Of a stretch of DNA of 64,000 bases, positions 35,119 to 46,570 are shown one piece after another. The notes under the pieces were generated by a model that was given only the letters and a program-made list of their open reading frames with translations, ran no database searches and was not told where the DNA came from. Numbering within the stretch: position 1 is the first letter of the stretch; each line of letters begins with the position of its first letter. The position numbers and the translations under genes are program-made. The stretch comes from Bolinopsis microptera (lineage: Eukaryota; Ctenophora; Tentaculata; Lobata; Bolinopsidae). The stretch is from NCBI RefSeq assembly GCF_026151205.1, contig NC_087082.1:9804901-9868900 (forward strand), read 5' to 3'.

Positions 35119-38100
35119 TATATCTACCTACTAGGATTAGAAAAATGTGCTTGAATGTGCTAGAATTCAGCCGAATCTACACGCATTTCATTCGATTTGT
35201 CACCGAATTATCTTTGACCAGCAAATCTGATTAAGTATAGGATTGGAGGTACCTACAGCCTTATAATCAAATCATCTTACTGATATAATACGTTAAAGCT
35301 TTTGCCAAATTTTGCCCCATTTTGCGTTTCATGCTCCGACCGAAAACAAGAAATACGGTATTTCTGCAATAGATTATCAATATATGAACAACTTGCTGTG
35401 ACTTTGGATGATTGTTTAAGTTTAAAAATTATGAACAAATATGATAACGTAGTTTCAACAAAATTAATGTTAGTTAGTAAATTTCTCTACGGTCAAATTC
35501 TACTATGAGATCGACTACCATTTTGGTTGGCTGGAAAAGGGACCTTTTGAAGTTTGCGCGCGCGATTTCTTGCATCTTGGAGTAGGGACCTCAGTGCTGT
35601 GTACACAATTTTTCCCGCCTAATTTCAATGCAAGCCCAACGGTCATAAAACCATTACTATTCTACACTTTACTCCATCTTGACATACTAATTGGATACCA
35701 GTTTAACTGTTTATACTCTGACTTCTCTTGTTTACACTTTTAACTAATGTCGTACATATTTTCAGTTCCTCTAGTCGTCAACCGTGTGACACTACAGACA
35801 GTCAATGGGTGATAATTGAAACCGGAATATCCCACATTGTATTCCATCAGCAAGCATGGTAAAGCACCAAACGATGATGAATGATGACATGGAAATAATG
35901 TTTCTAATTCAGTGAATAACCCACAATGAAGATACATCGGACAAATCACTTCTTATAGTTCTCTGCCGAAAAAACTAAACTTTATCTTTTCGTATCAACC
36001 AAAGAAACATTTCTTATTACTAAAATGTCAAAACTGCCAATATTAATTGTATAATAGAATATTATGCTCATTTGGAGAAATAAAGACTTTATTTGTAGAA
36101 ATTTGTGTTAAAAACCGACAACGATTAAGTGAGATATATTTGCGCCAGATATGTAATATTTTTATCGGCGGACTGATTTCAATATGGTATCTATTGTGAT
36201 TTAAGACATCAATTTTGAGGAAAAATTTTAATATGTACGGTTAGAAAATCATTTCAGCTTTCTACACTTAACTGCACAATTTTTGTATTGTGTCTATCAG
36301 CCAAGAAATTGTTTAATGAAGACAAAAATTATGGGCGCAAATTCGTTCAATATTACCAAATGCGCGGAGGTTTCTTTTTACCATTTTAACAGATTTTATC
36401 CGATTTTTAAAATTCTTTCTATGTGATCATGTGTAAACCTTTATGAATACATTGGTGTACTTCATTTGTCAAATGAAAACGAATAAACACACTAATCAAG
36501 CTGTCTAAGAGCGAGATGGCCGTATTTTCCCAATCTGCGCGTGAAAAGGTCCCTACTCCTTCTGCCGCGGTGTTGGTAGGCTTACTTAAAGACTTACAAG
36601 GAAAGTGTCCGAAAAATTTAAAGCATATCCAACCATCAGACATTATGTTACAGCTAAAAGTAGCGTATTTTGCCCCATTTTGATCACTATATCAACTCCG
36701 ATATCCACCAAATTTTTCGGACAGTTGTGAAAGCCCTATTGGAAGGTCGTCGCCAATTTCCAGAATGATCTCATTTAAGGAACTGAAGATAAATCCGAAT
36801 AATACGACAAAAATGGTCAAATTTGGACGAATTTGGTCAAATTACGCGACTTTTACAGCTACTTTTGCTCCAAAAGCCGCGCACCATCAAATATGGCACC
36901 TAGGCGAAACTCACTGATCTTTCCAAAAGGGTATGACAAATTTGGTATTGGGGAAATTCTCACAATCTCTAGAAAACAGTGGTACAAAAATTTTTAAAAT
37001 CCGAGCAAGTTTATTTTTATCGTGCACCTCCTAACTATAGTGAAACGACCGTGGGGGTCACCACGTGATACAAAACGACCCCTGAATTGTAAATTTATAG
37101 ACCTTTTTAAATATTCTAGAAAGCTCCTAGCACCTCGGCACAACTGTCGCAGCCTTTATAACCCCAGGAAACCTTATTTGCTTTTCCAAAGGAAAAGAAA
37201 TAAAAAATTCTGGTTTTTGCAATATGTTCGCCTCGTAAAATTAACGTCCCCCTCCCCTAAGAAATTTGAGACAATGTGGATTTTGAGTTTAATTCCAAAA
37301 ACTCTTATTTTGGGCCGAATAAAAGTTCTAGAAATATCTAATAAATTATAACTTACACTTCCTCACAGTAGAGGATGAACAGCTTTTGTACATATTTACA
37401 TCTGATACAAAACGAAAAACATAAAGTTAAACAAAACTCTTTGACCCTACCATTTAAAATTCTGTTTGTTCATTGTAGTTAATTCTGAATGAGCGTTAAT
37501 CTCTATAAATCATAATTTCTGGAATATTCATTATAAAAGTTTACGAACTAAAAGTACAAACATTAGCTTTATTGTACGCTCTGCAACTTTCTTATACACT
37601 GTACACTTTTATATCATGAGAAAGTTAATCGAATGTTTGATTAACACGGAAAAAGTTTTTCTGGAAGCTGGAGTTTGAGATTCGGGAAGATGGACTTTAC
37701 AGGCCGCTAAACCTCATCAACGTGAACTTTTCGAAGCTTCTTCAAATCTTTTGTTATCTGAAATTTTAAAACATCCACGTTAGACACATCGATTATACTA
37801 TACGACATGCGACAATTTTGTTTGAAATTGTCGCATGTAAATTGGCTCAAGTAAATCAAAGTTACGGCGCGGATTTTATCGCAGTTTTCATCGCAATGCA
37901 GTTTCCATCACAATGTAGTATGCATGTAAGACGGCTTTAATTAACGGTAGGATTAAAGAAATAATTACTTGATGTTCCCTGACAAGTCCCTTCCTTTGAC
38001 CTTGCAGCTCCAGTTTGTGTTCCGTGAGAGCTTGGGATCTTCGGATGAGCGTCAACAATTCCTGTCAAATCCGGATTAGAATGTTGTTTATGAGTCGCAT

Positions 38101-38119
38101 GGTTGCAATGTATTCTTGT
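35119..38119. other. No gene; scattered repeat ends
   Basis: AT-rich sequence without a supported gene. GGAAAAGGGACC near 35533 and GAAAAGGTCCCTACTCC at 36541 resemble element ends related to the motif at 31374. A MITE end (GTGAAACGACCGTGGGGGTC) lies at 37040. Small ORFs show no domains. Confidence 0.4.
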
Positions 38120-38510
38120 GTCAATTATTATTGATCCCGTTTGATGCGACAAGGAAAAATGATCTGATCAAGAAAGGAATTATTCAACGTTTCAATGTTG
38201 CAACATCGTATTCTTGATCTCAAATTATTTGTTATATAGTAGTGTTGAAAACTCTTTTAATACTTTCAACACTAGTATATAACAAATAATTTGAGATCAT
38301 GAATACGATGTTGTATTGATTGACGATGTCAATCCGTCGAGATCGTTGCTCTGCGAAGCAGAGCAACGATCGATGCGAAGCAAGAATGTTAGTTTGCGCG
38401 GCGCGTCGAAGCGGCGAAGTCCTCCAAGATGTTGTAACATTGAAACGTTGAATAATTCCTTTCCTGATCAGATCATTTTTCCTTGTCGCATCAAACGGGA
38501 TCTATACAAA
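38120..38510. mobile_element. Fold-back element with nested hairpin insert
   Basis: The left arm (about 38130-38266) is complementary to 38271-38318 and 38425-38495. It includes ATCTCAAATTATTTGTTATA and GTTTGATGCGACAAGGAAAA. The right arm is interrupted by about 105 bp (38320-38424). That insert begins near a perfect 31-nt hairpin at 38341-38371 (14-bp stem, GAA loop) and continues GC-rich. Confidence 0.85.
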
Positions 38511-38769
38511 TTTACACAAGAATACATCAACAATTCCTGTTATATAAAAACTATCAAAAGTTCGTATGAAATCGATCCAGCCGGATAAACAGACATGGAT
38601 TTGATTGGAGATCCACTTTGCAGTTGAATCTCCATCATTCCAAATGGAAATTATCAAGAAATGAGACGAATACCTTGCGAAGAAGTTTGTTTTCAGCACT
38701 TATTTTCTGAGTGTGCTCAACTAGACACTGCACTGCTTCGTCATTAGCTTTCTGCTTCATCTGTAAACC

Positions 38770-39005
38770 ATGGCATTAACTCACCGGACTTTATTTGGAC
38801 GGACACTAATTGGACACAGGAGTGAGGATGCTCTAGCGTTCATTTAAATGTCCGTTTAAATAAGGTCTGTCTAAGTCAAAATTTGTTGAAAATTTTTTGT
38901 ATTACACTACGAACTTATTGTCCAGGATATATGTACTATGAGTATGACTACTTTTATCACTACTTTTTAATTTTGGTAAATTTCAATTTCTATCATCGAT
39001 TCAGC
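38770..39005. repeat. Dispersed repeat, copy 1 (related to 47885-48110)
   Basis: Shares GGACTTTATTTGGACGGAC-like text, the GTCTGTC...AAGTCAAA core and CGAACTTATTGTCCAG with 47885-48110, in the same order and orientation. Confidence 0.7.
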
Positions 39006-39039
39006 GGACTAGATAGGTTATTCTACTAGCTTGCTTTGT

Positions 39040-40105
39040 TGGCACTATCGCGGCAGGAAATCACAGTGCTGGCAAGCACGACCGTTGCATTTATTGTGGG
39101 TATACTATGTACCCCCTTTACTATCATACCCCCTTTACTATCATACCCCCTTTGGTACACGTTACACGCCTCTTTCGTGCACGCGAAGCGTGCACTCCGG
39201 CCGGAGGCGGCGGCCGAAGGCCGCCGCCTCCGGCAGGAGTTTTTCAGGCATTAAGACTCATCGGAAGTCGTTCAGCAGATTTATTTTTAGTTGAAAACAT
39301 TCTAATTTAATGTCAAAGATGACAGGAATAAAAAATAGTTATGTTGAGATTTTTAAGAAATTTGCATAAAATACTCGCCAGCACTGTTATACGAAATTCG
39401 GTAAAAAACCCAAAATCGCCATATTCAGGTGCCTTAAAAACCATGTTAAAATTGAGTTAAATATCTGAAATTTTTCAGAGCGTTTAGACGTTGACCAAAT
39501 CGACTGCAAAAAAAGTTTCAGGTTTCAGGAGCATCGGGAAATGGGTTTTCTAGAACCCCTGTTTTACGACAGATTGTCGTGATCACAGTGCTGACAAGCA
39601 CGACCGGTGCATTTATTGTGGGTATACTATGTACCCCCTTTACTATTATACCCCCTTTACTATTATACCCCCTTTGGTACACGTTACAAGCCTCTTTCGT
39701 GCACGCGAAGCGTGCACTCCGGCCGGAGGCGGCGGCCGAAGGCCGCCGCCTCCGGCAGGAGTTTTTCAGGCATTAAGACTCATCGGAAGTCGTTCAGCAG
39801 ATTTATTTTTAGTTCAAAACATTCTAATTTGATGTCAAAGATGACAGGAATAAAAAATAGTTATGTTGAGATTTTTAAGAAATTTGCATAAAATACTCGC
39901 CAGCACTGTTATACGAAATTCGGTAAAAAACCCAAAATCGCCATATTCAGGTGCCTTAAAAACCATGTTAAAATTGAGTTAGAGATCTGAAATTTTTCAG
40001 GGCGTCTAGACGTTGATCAAATCGACTGCAAAAAAAGTTTCAGGTTTCAGGAGCATCGGAAAGTGGGTTTTCTAGAACCCCTGTTTTACGACAGATTGTC
40101 GTGAT
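39040..40105. repeat. Tandem duplication of a 0.54 kb block carrying two perfect GC hairpins
   Basis: The two copies (about 39050-39565 and 39585-40105) are nearly identical. Each contains repeated CCCCCTTTACTAT(C/T)ATA, then a hairpin with an 8-bp stem (39177-39195; 39699-39717) and one with a 15-bp stem (39201-39233; 39723-39755). All four close on GAA. ORFs across the block are shadows of this GC island. Confidence 0.9.
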
Positions 40106-40130
40106 ATCTATCTATACATTATATATATAT

Positions 40131-40297
40131 ATTTGACCAAAACCCATAATCATGGGTAGAGTGGACCGCTGCCAGTGTCTCTCTTTCCCAAACAAAAGGA
40201 AATGATATTAATTTGATTGACCGTTCTCAAATGCAAAATGATACCGAAAATGAAATCGGTCGCTCGCTCTACCCATGATTATGGGTTTTGGTCAAAT
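40131..40297. mobile_element. MITE family M, short copy A (167 bp)
   Basis: TIRs of 31 bp starting ATTTGACCAAAACCCATAAT and ending with the exact complement. The interior contains GACCGTTCTCAAATGC. This is an internally deleted form of the 510-bp copy at 42114-42623. Confidence 0.9.
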
Positions 40298-40304
40298 ATC
40301 ATCT

Positions 40305-42112
40305 ATTTTTGATTATAATGTCAGGGTACTTTGAAATACAAAATATAAACTGATATCTTCATCAATAAGGAAGAAGTTTCAACGATTTCGAAATTTTTCC
40401 TTTAAAAACATTTTCTTGTGTTTAGGTAAGCATATCAGTCGATCACTGACTGAATATGCCACTTTATACTCATTCAAGTTGGCATTAAATTCATATATAA
40501 TGACATTAAACTGTCGTGGCAAAGCAGAATTTGTTGGAAATCACGAATGAGCAAAATTCTCACCTTTCGCACGTGCAAACTTTGAGCGGTCGTTGCGTGC
40601 GCATCCAATACTGAATCGCCGTAAATTTTTTCATGTTGGTGTTTTATATATAGTTTGATGAGCATGCAAAGTTTCAAAGTATTTCAAAAAGAACTGTAAT
40701 CACAACGGCACTCTATAGTTGACAGAAAATGACGAAAACAGCAATTTTCAGTGATTTTAGCAATTTTGCATAGCGGTATTTTATATATAGTTTGATAAGC
40801 GTGCAAAGTTTCAAAAGATTTCAAATAGAACTTGGATCACAACGGGACTCCAAAGTTGATAAAAATCGTGAAAACACAAATTTTCAGTGATTTTAGCAAT
40901 TTTTAATCAATTGCCATACATACAGATATACATATATATTCAGGGATAGACGCTTTGCCAGTCAATTGTAGCCTGTATTTAATTGTCCATAGATTCAAAA
41001 GTATAAAAGATACAACCATTTCCGACCACAGGTCATGAAAATAATTGTTTACACTTTAGTTTACATTGTATAAACAAATTATTTGACGTCATGAACACCC
41101 CTTGATGACGTCATCAAGTTAACCGTTTTTAAAACTTGATTTTTGACAAAGTAATCACTTTTAAAATCGATTTTACACCATTAAGAATTAATTTTATTCA
41201 AGATTTGAGGACATATTGAAGTTAGATAATTGTTTAAGCATTCTGAAAATCTACCGGAAAGTTTTTCTACCTTGCTCCTTCATAAAGATATTCGTCATTG
41301 AAGTTTGTACTTTTTTGAAGAATTATTTTATAAAAACGTCAATTTTGCGATTTAGTATTCTCTGGTGTTGGGCCATGCCTTGGGTTGTGGAGCTCAGTTC
41401 TGCTTCCTATAGGTATAAATTGTGCATTAGGCTAGTTTTAAAGTTGAAAATCGAAAAGTTGCACACGTGGGGACACGCCCAAATTGATTAAAAATTGCTA
41501 AAATCACCGAAAATTTGTGTTTTCACGATTTTTATCAACTTTGGAGTCCCGTTGTGATCCAAGTTCTATTTGAAATCTTTTGAAACTTTGCACGCTTATC
41601 AAACTATATATAAAATACCGCTATACAAAATTGCTAAAATTGATTAAAAATTACCCTGACATTATAATCAAAAATAGATGATATTTGACCAAAACCCATA
41701 ATCATGGGTAGAGTGGACCGCTGCCAGTGTCTCTCTTTGCATGCTTATCAAGCTATATATAAAACAATTACATGCAAAAAGTTACGGCGATTCAATATTG
41801 GATGCGCACGCAACGTCCGCTCAAAGTTTGCACGTGCGAAAGGTGAGAATTTTGCTCATTCGTGATTTCCAACAAATTCTGCTTTGCCACGACAGTTTAA
41901 TGTCATTATAAATGAATTTAATGCCAACTTGAATGAGTATCAAGTGGCATATTCAGTCAGTGATCGACCGATATGCTTACCTAAACACAAGGAAATGTTT
42001 TTAAAGGAAAAATTTCGAAATTGTTGAAACTTCCTCCTTATTTATGAAGATATCAGTTTATATTTCGACTTTATAAATAAAGTACCCTGACATTATAATC
42101 AAAAAGAGATGA
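40305..42112. mobile_element. Long inverted-repeat element, about 1.8 kb
   Basis: The ends TTTTTGATTATAATGTCAGG and CCTGACATTATAATCAAAAA mark TIRs that extend more than 300 bp into the element (40305-40635 against 41770-42112). A further inner inverted pair is 40735-40920 against 41480-41650. A family M left end is inserted at about 41690-41740. There is no transposase ORF. Confidence 0.8.
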
Positions 42113-42113
42113 T

Positions 42114-42623
42114 ATTTGACCAAAACCCATAATCATGGGTAGAGTGGACCGCTGCCAGTGTCTCTCTTTCCCAAACAAAAGGAAATGATATTAATTTGAT
42201 TGACCGTTCTCAAATGCAAAATGATACCGAAAATGAAATATGTCGCTCGCTTTTCCCATTCATTTACAATTGTAATAGATTAAGAAGAACTACCCAAAGG
42301 CAGCTGTACTCGGCAATAAAGATTCAATAAACGTCAGCTAATTCAATAAGTAATAACTACCACCCTTACCCCGAAATACTAGGTATCGACCCGAACGCAA
42401 CCCAAAGAGATTTTTACAGCATCTGATTGATGTACCTAATCAATCGAAACTTATTACAATTCGTAAGCCGTGAATGAATGGGAAAAGCGAGCGACCGATT
42501 TCATTTTCGGTATCATTTTGCATTTGAGAACGGTCAACCAAATTGATATCATTTCCTTTTGTTTGGGAAAGAGAGACACTGGCAGCGGTCCACTCTACCC
42601 ATGATTATGGGTTTTGGTCAAAT
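42114..42623. mobile_element. MITE family M, copy B (510 bp)
   Basis: Same TIRs as copy A, with about 150 bp of terminal inverted sequence on each side. The middle contains TACCCCGAAATACTAGGTAT, which is the uninterrupted version of the site carrying an insertion in copy C. Confidence 0.9.
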
Positions 42624-42629
42624 ACATAT

Positions 42630-43660
42630 ATACATATTCAGGGATAGACGCTTTGACAGTCAAATGTAGTCAATTGTATCCTAAATTTAAGTTTCCATAG
42701 ATTCAAAAGTATAAAAGATACAGCCATTTCCGACCACAGATCTTGAAAATAATTGTTTACATTTTAGTTTATATTGTATAAAAAAATTATTTGACGTCAT
42801 AAACACCCCTTGATGACGTCATCAAGTTAACCGTTTTTAAAACTTGATTTTCGACAAAGTAATAACTTTTAAAATTGATTTTACACCATTTAAAAGTAAT
42901 TTTTTTCAACATCTGAGGAAATTTTATCTTAGATAATTGTTCAAGCATTCTGAAAATCTACCGGAAAGTTTTCTTATCTTACTCCTTCATAAAGATATTT
43001 GCCTTTGAAGTTAGTGCTTTTTTGAAAAATTATTTTATAAAAACGTCAATTTTGCGATTTAGTATTCTCTGGTGTTGGGCTATCCCTTGGGTTGTGGAGC
43101 TCAGTTCTGCTTCCTATAGGTATAAATTGTGCATTAGGCTAGTTTTAAAGTTAAAAATCGAAAAGTTGCACACGTGGGGACACGCCGAAATTGATTAAAA
43201 ATTGCTAAAATCACTGAAAATTTGTGTTTTCACGATTTTTATCAACTTTGGAGTCCCGTTGTGATCCAAGTTCTATTTGAAATCTTTTGAAACTTTGCAC
43301 GCTTATCAAACTATATATAAAATACCGCTATGCAAAAATTTACGGCGATTCAGTATTGGATGCGCACGCAACAACCGCTCAAAGTTTGCACGTGCGAACG
43401 GTGAGAATTTTGCTCATTCGTGGTTTCGAACAAATTCTGCTTTACCACGACAGTTCAATGTCATTATATATGAATTTAATGGCAACTTGAATGATTATAA
43501 TGTTTTATGTTCAGTCAGTGATAGACCGATATGCTTACCTAAACACAAGGAAATGTTTTTAAAGGAAAAATTTCGAAATCGTTAAAACTTCCTCCTTATT
43601 AATGAAGACATCAGTTTATATTTCGACTTTATAAAGTACCCTGACATTATAATCAAAAAG
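42630..43660. mobile_element. Partial copy of the long inverted-repeat element
   Basis: Matches 40930-42112 in the same orientation, from the central CAGGGATAGACGCTTTG segment to the ACCCTGACATTATAATCAAA end. The left arm is missing. Confidence 0.8.
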
Positions 43661-43934
43661 AGGTGATATTTTACCAAAACCCATAATCATGGGTAGAGTG
43701 GACCGCTGCCAGTGTCTCTCTTTCCCAAACAAAAGGAAATGATATTAATTTGATTGACCGTTCTCAAATGCAAGATGATACCGAGAATGAAATCGGTCGC
43801 TCGCTTTTCCCATTAATTTACAATTGTAAATGTAATAGATTAAGAAGAACTACCCGAAGGCAGCTGTACTCAGCAATAAAGAATCAATAAACTTCAGCTA
43901 ATTCACTAACTACCAGTACCACCCTTATCCCGAA

Positions 43935-45479
43935 GGGGGGGGGGGGGGGGGGGGGGGGGGGGTGGGGGGGGGGGGAACCAACGGGCATTAATGGGCATTT
44001 ATGGGCATTAATGGGCATTAATGGGCATTAATGGGCATTAATGGCAGTGGCAGTCTGTGCAAAATTTTAAAATACTGCCATTAATGCCCATACTTTTTTA
44101 TTCGCTTTTGAAACTTTCAGGTCACGTCTATTTCATACCTACAATAAATATCCTGTCTACAGACCTTATTAAAGGTTCATGACGCCCAAAAATAACCCAC
44201 CCTTATATTTTAATATATTGTTGTTATGTAACATATAACTGAGATTAGTCAAAACCGGACCTTTTTATCTGCTTCCTATCCCGAGATATTGGGAGATCTA
44301 ATTATGCTCCCCACTAGGTCAGGATCCTAGGTCAGGGTCCTAGGTCAGGGTCCTAGGTCAGGATCCTAGGTCAGGGTCCTGGGTCAGGGTCCTAGGTACG
44401 GTCAGGGTCCTGGGTTAGGGTCAGGGTCAGGGTCAGGGTTAGGGTCAGGGTCAGGATAAAGGTCAGGGTCAGGGTCAGGGTCAGGGTCAGGGTCAGGGTC
44501 AGGGTCAGGGTCAGGGTCAGGGTCAGGGTCAGGGTCAGAATCAGGGTCAGGGTCCTGGGTCAGGGTCAGGGTACGGTCAGGGTCCTGGGTCCTAGGCTAG
44601 GGTCAGGGTCCTGGGTCAGGGTCCTGGGTCAGGGTTAGGGTTAGGGTCAGGGTTAGGGTTAGGACTTAGGGTTAGGGTTAGGGTCAGGGTTAGGGTCAAT
44701 TGTCGGGAGGTCAATTGTCGCCCACCCGAGCCAGCAAGGCTACGGATCATGCGATACTGATACAGGATCCTAGGTCAGGGTCCTAGGTCAGGATCCTAGG
44801 TCAGGGTCCTGGGTCAGGGTCCTAGGTACGGTCAGGGTCCTGGGTTAGGGTCAGGGTCAGGGTCCGGGTCAGGGTCAGGGTTAGGGTTAGGGTTAGGGTT
44901 AGGGTGAGGGTCCTGGGCCAGGGTCAGGATAAAGGTCAGGGTCAGGGTCAGGGTCAGGGTCAGGGTCAGGGTCAGGGTCAGGGTCAGGGTCAGGGTCAGG
45001 GTCAGGGTCAGGGTACGGTCAGGGTCCTGGGTCCTAGGCTAGGGTCAGGGTCCTGGGTCAGGGTTAGGGTAAGGGTTAGGGTTAGGGTTAGGATTAGGGT
45101 TAGGGTTAGGACTTAGGGTTAGGGTTAGGGTTAGGGTCAATTGTCGGGGGTCAATTGTCGCCCACCCGAGCCAGCAAGGCTATGGATCATGCGATACTGA
45201 TACAGACGAAGAAGGATCATACATCCCGGAAGGATCTCTCCTCAGTGCTCTAGTACCGATTGAAAGCTGGTGCTCATGTGGTCTGTGTATTAGACTGCCA
45301 TCTGAGATAGAGAACTACTACTGTCGAGAAAGCACGTGTCTCATGGTTTCGATTTTTCTATTAAATATGGGCATTAATGTGCATTAATGTGCATTAATGG
45401 GCATTAATGGGCATTAATGGCAGTGGCAGTCTGAGCAAAATTTTAAAATACTGCCATTAATGCCCGTTGGTTCCCCCCC
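43935..45479. mobile_element. hAT-like element with poly-G TIR and telomere-like interior
   Basis: Flanked by the direct octamer ATCCCGAA (43927-43934 and 45480-45487). The left end is a long G-run then AACCAACGGGCATTAATGG. The right end is CCATTAATGCCCGTTGGTT then a short C-run. Both sub-termini carry repeated GGGCATTAAT units and a GGCAGT...ATACTGCC hairpin. There is no transposase ORF. The interior is an array of GGGTCA/GGGTTA repeats. Confidence 0.85.
44300..45150. repeat. Degenerate telomere-like (TCAGGG/TTAGGG)n arrays, duplicated
   Basis: Two successive copies (about 44325-44755 and 44767-45190) of a block of GGTCCTAGGTCA, long GGGTCA runs and GGGTTA runs. Each ends in CAATTGTCGCCCACCCGAGC and GGATCATGCGATACTGATAC. 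TTAGGG is the animal telomere repeat, but here it lies inside a transposon, so it is not a chromosome end. Confidence 0.9.
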
Positions 45480-45707
45480 ATCCCGAAATACTAGGTATAT
45501 CGACCCGAACGCAACCCAAAGAGATTTTTACAGCATGTGATTGATTGTAAGCCGTGAATGAATGGGAAAAGCGAGCGACCGATTTCATTCTCGGTATCAT
45601 CTTGCATTTGAGAACGGTCAATCAAATTAATATCATTTCCTTTTGTTTGGGAAAGAGAGACACTGGCAGCGGTCCACTCTACCCATGATTATGGGTTTTG
45701 GTAAAAT

Positions 45708-46570
45708 TCACTATACAAGTTTACATCGTTAAAACATAACAAAATATTGCATCCGAATTATTTTATTATCTTTACAAAGATGCCTATTAAACAATTATAT
45801 GCCAAAATTGAATAACAAAACGACAAAAAAAGATGAAAACATTTTAGATTTTTATTAGTTTTGGATGCCTCTGAGCGTTTTAATTACTATTTCATCGAAT
45901 ATTATCATCAATAACTTGCACTTTGTGCTAGGGCAAAGGGCTCTTTCTAATTCGCTCGCCCAAAAATTATCACGTGACTTTGGTTTTTATTGTTTTGCAG
46001 CCGAACAATACAGTTTTACATAAAACCTAATCCCAATTCCCAACTCTAACCCCGAAGCTATCCATAACCCTAACCACAACCCCAACCCTAACCCGAGTCC
46101 TAAACAATCGAATTAGTGTTTTACTAGCCTGTCAAGTGTCACGTGACCAAAATGAAAATGGTGTGGTGCCCATAACTCTCCAGGGAAGCATTTTTACCCT
46201 ACGTCATGGGGTATGATTCGAAATCAGCGTCCAAAAATACGCTGATCTAAAGTAGTTTTATACATACCTTCATAGTCTTTACAAAAGAATTTTTTTTAAA
46301 TTGTGGCGAGCGATTTAGTGGGAGCGAGGGTAAAGTTATGGTTAGGGTGGGTCACAGTAGAGGGTTAGGGATTTGAAACGTCAGGTCGTCAGAGCCATCT
46401 ACTTCTAGTTCTAGAGAAAGTGTTAAACATAGTCACGTGATTCCCTAAAATTCGCAAGTTTTCACCTCCATTTGCGAGCTAGAATTGTTTTGTATTTGCT
46501 AATAACATTTAATGATACCTTGAACAACTTCCGTATTCTCCATCTAACAAGACAAATTACAATTCCAGCA
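45708..46570. other. Intergenic, upstream of the HNMT-like ORF
   Basis: AT-rich, with a short CCCTAACC-type telomere-like patch near 46020-46110. No gene. Confidence 0.4.

Larger units (their letters stand above)
43668..45707. mobile_element. MITE family M, copy C, split by a 1.5 kb insertion
   Basis: The left part 43668-43934 and the right part 45480-45707 together reconstitute a roughly 500-bp family M element like copy B. Its ends read ATTTTACC...GGTAAAAT, differing from copies A and B by the same G-to-T change on both sides. Confidence 0.85.

Noticed and set aside
39031..39891. Sets of near-identical small ORFs repeated twice
   Set aside because: They are shadows of the duplicated GC hairpin block, open in several frames at once, with no coding signature.
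44904..45116. GQGQGQ-repeat ORF
   Set aside because: Translation of the GGGTCA array, not a gene.
44300..45150. TTAGGG-like repeats as a chromosome end
   Set aside because: The arrays are degenerate, duplicated, lie inside a TIR element with a target duplication, and are followed by normal sequence with genes.
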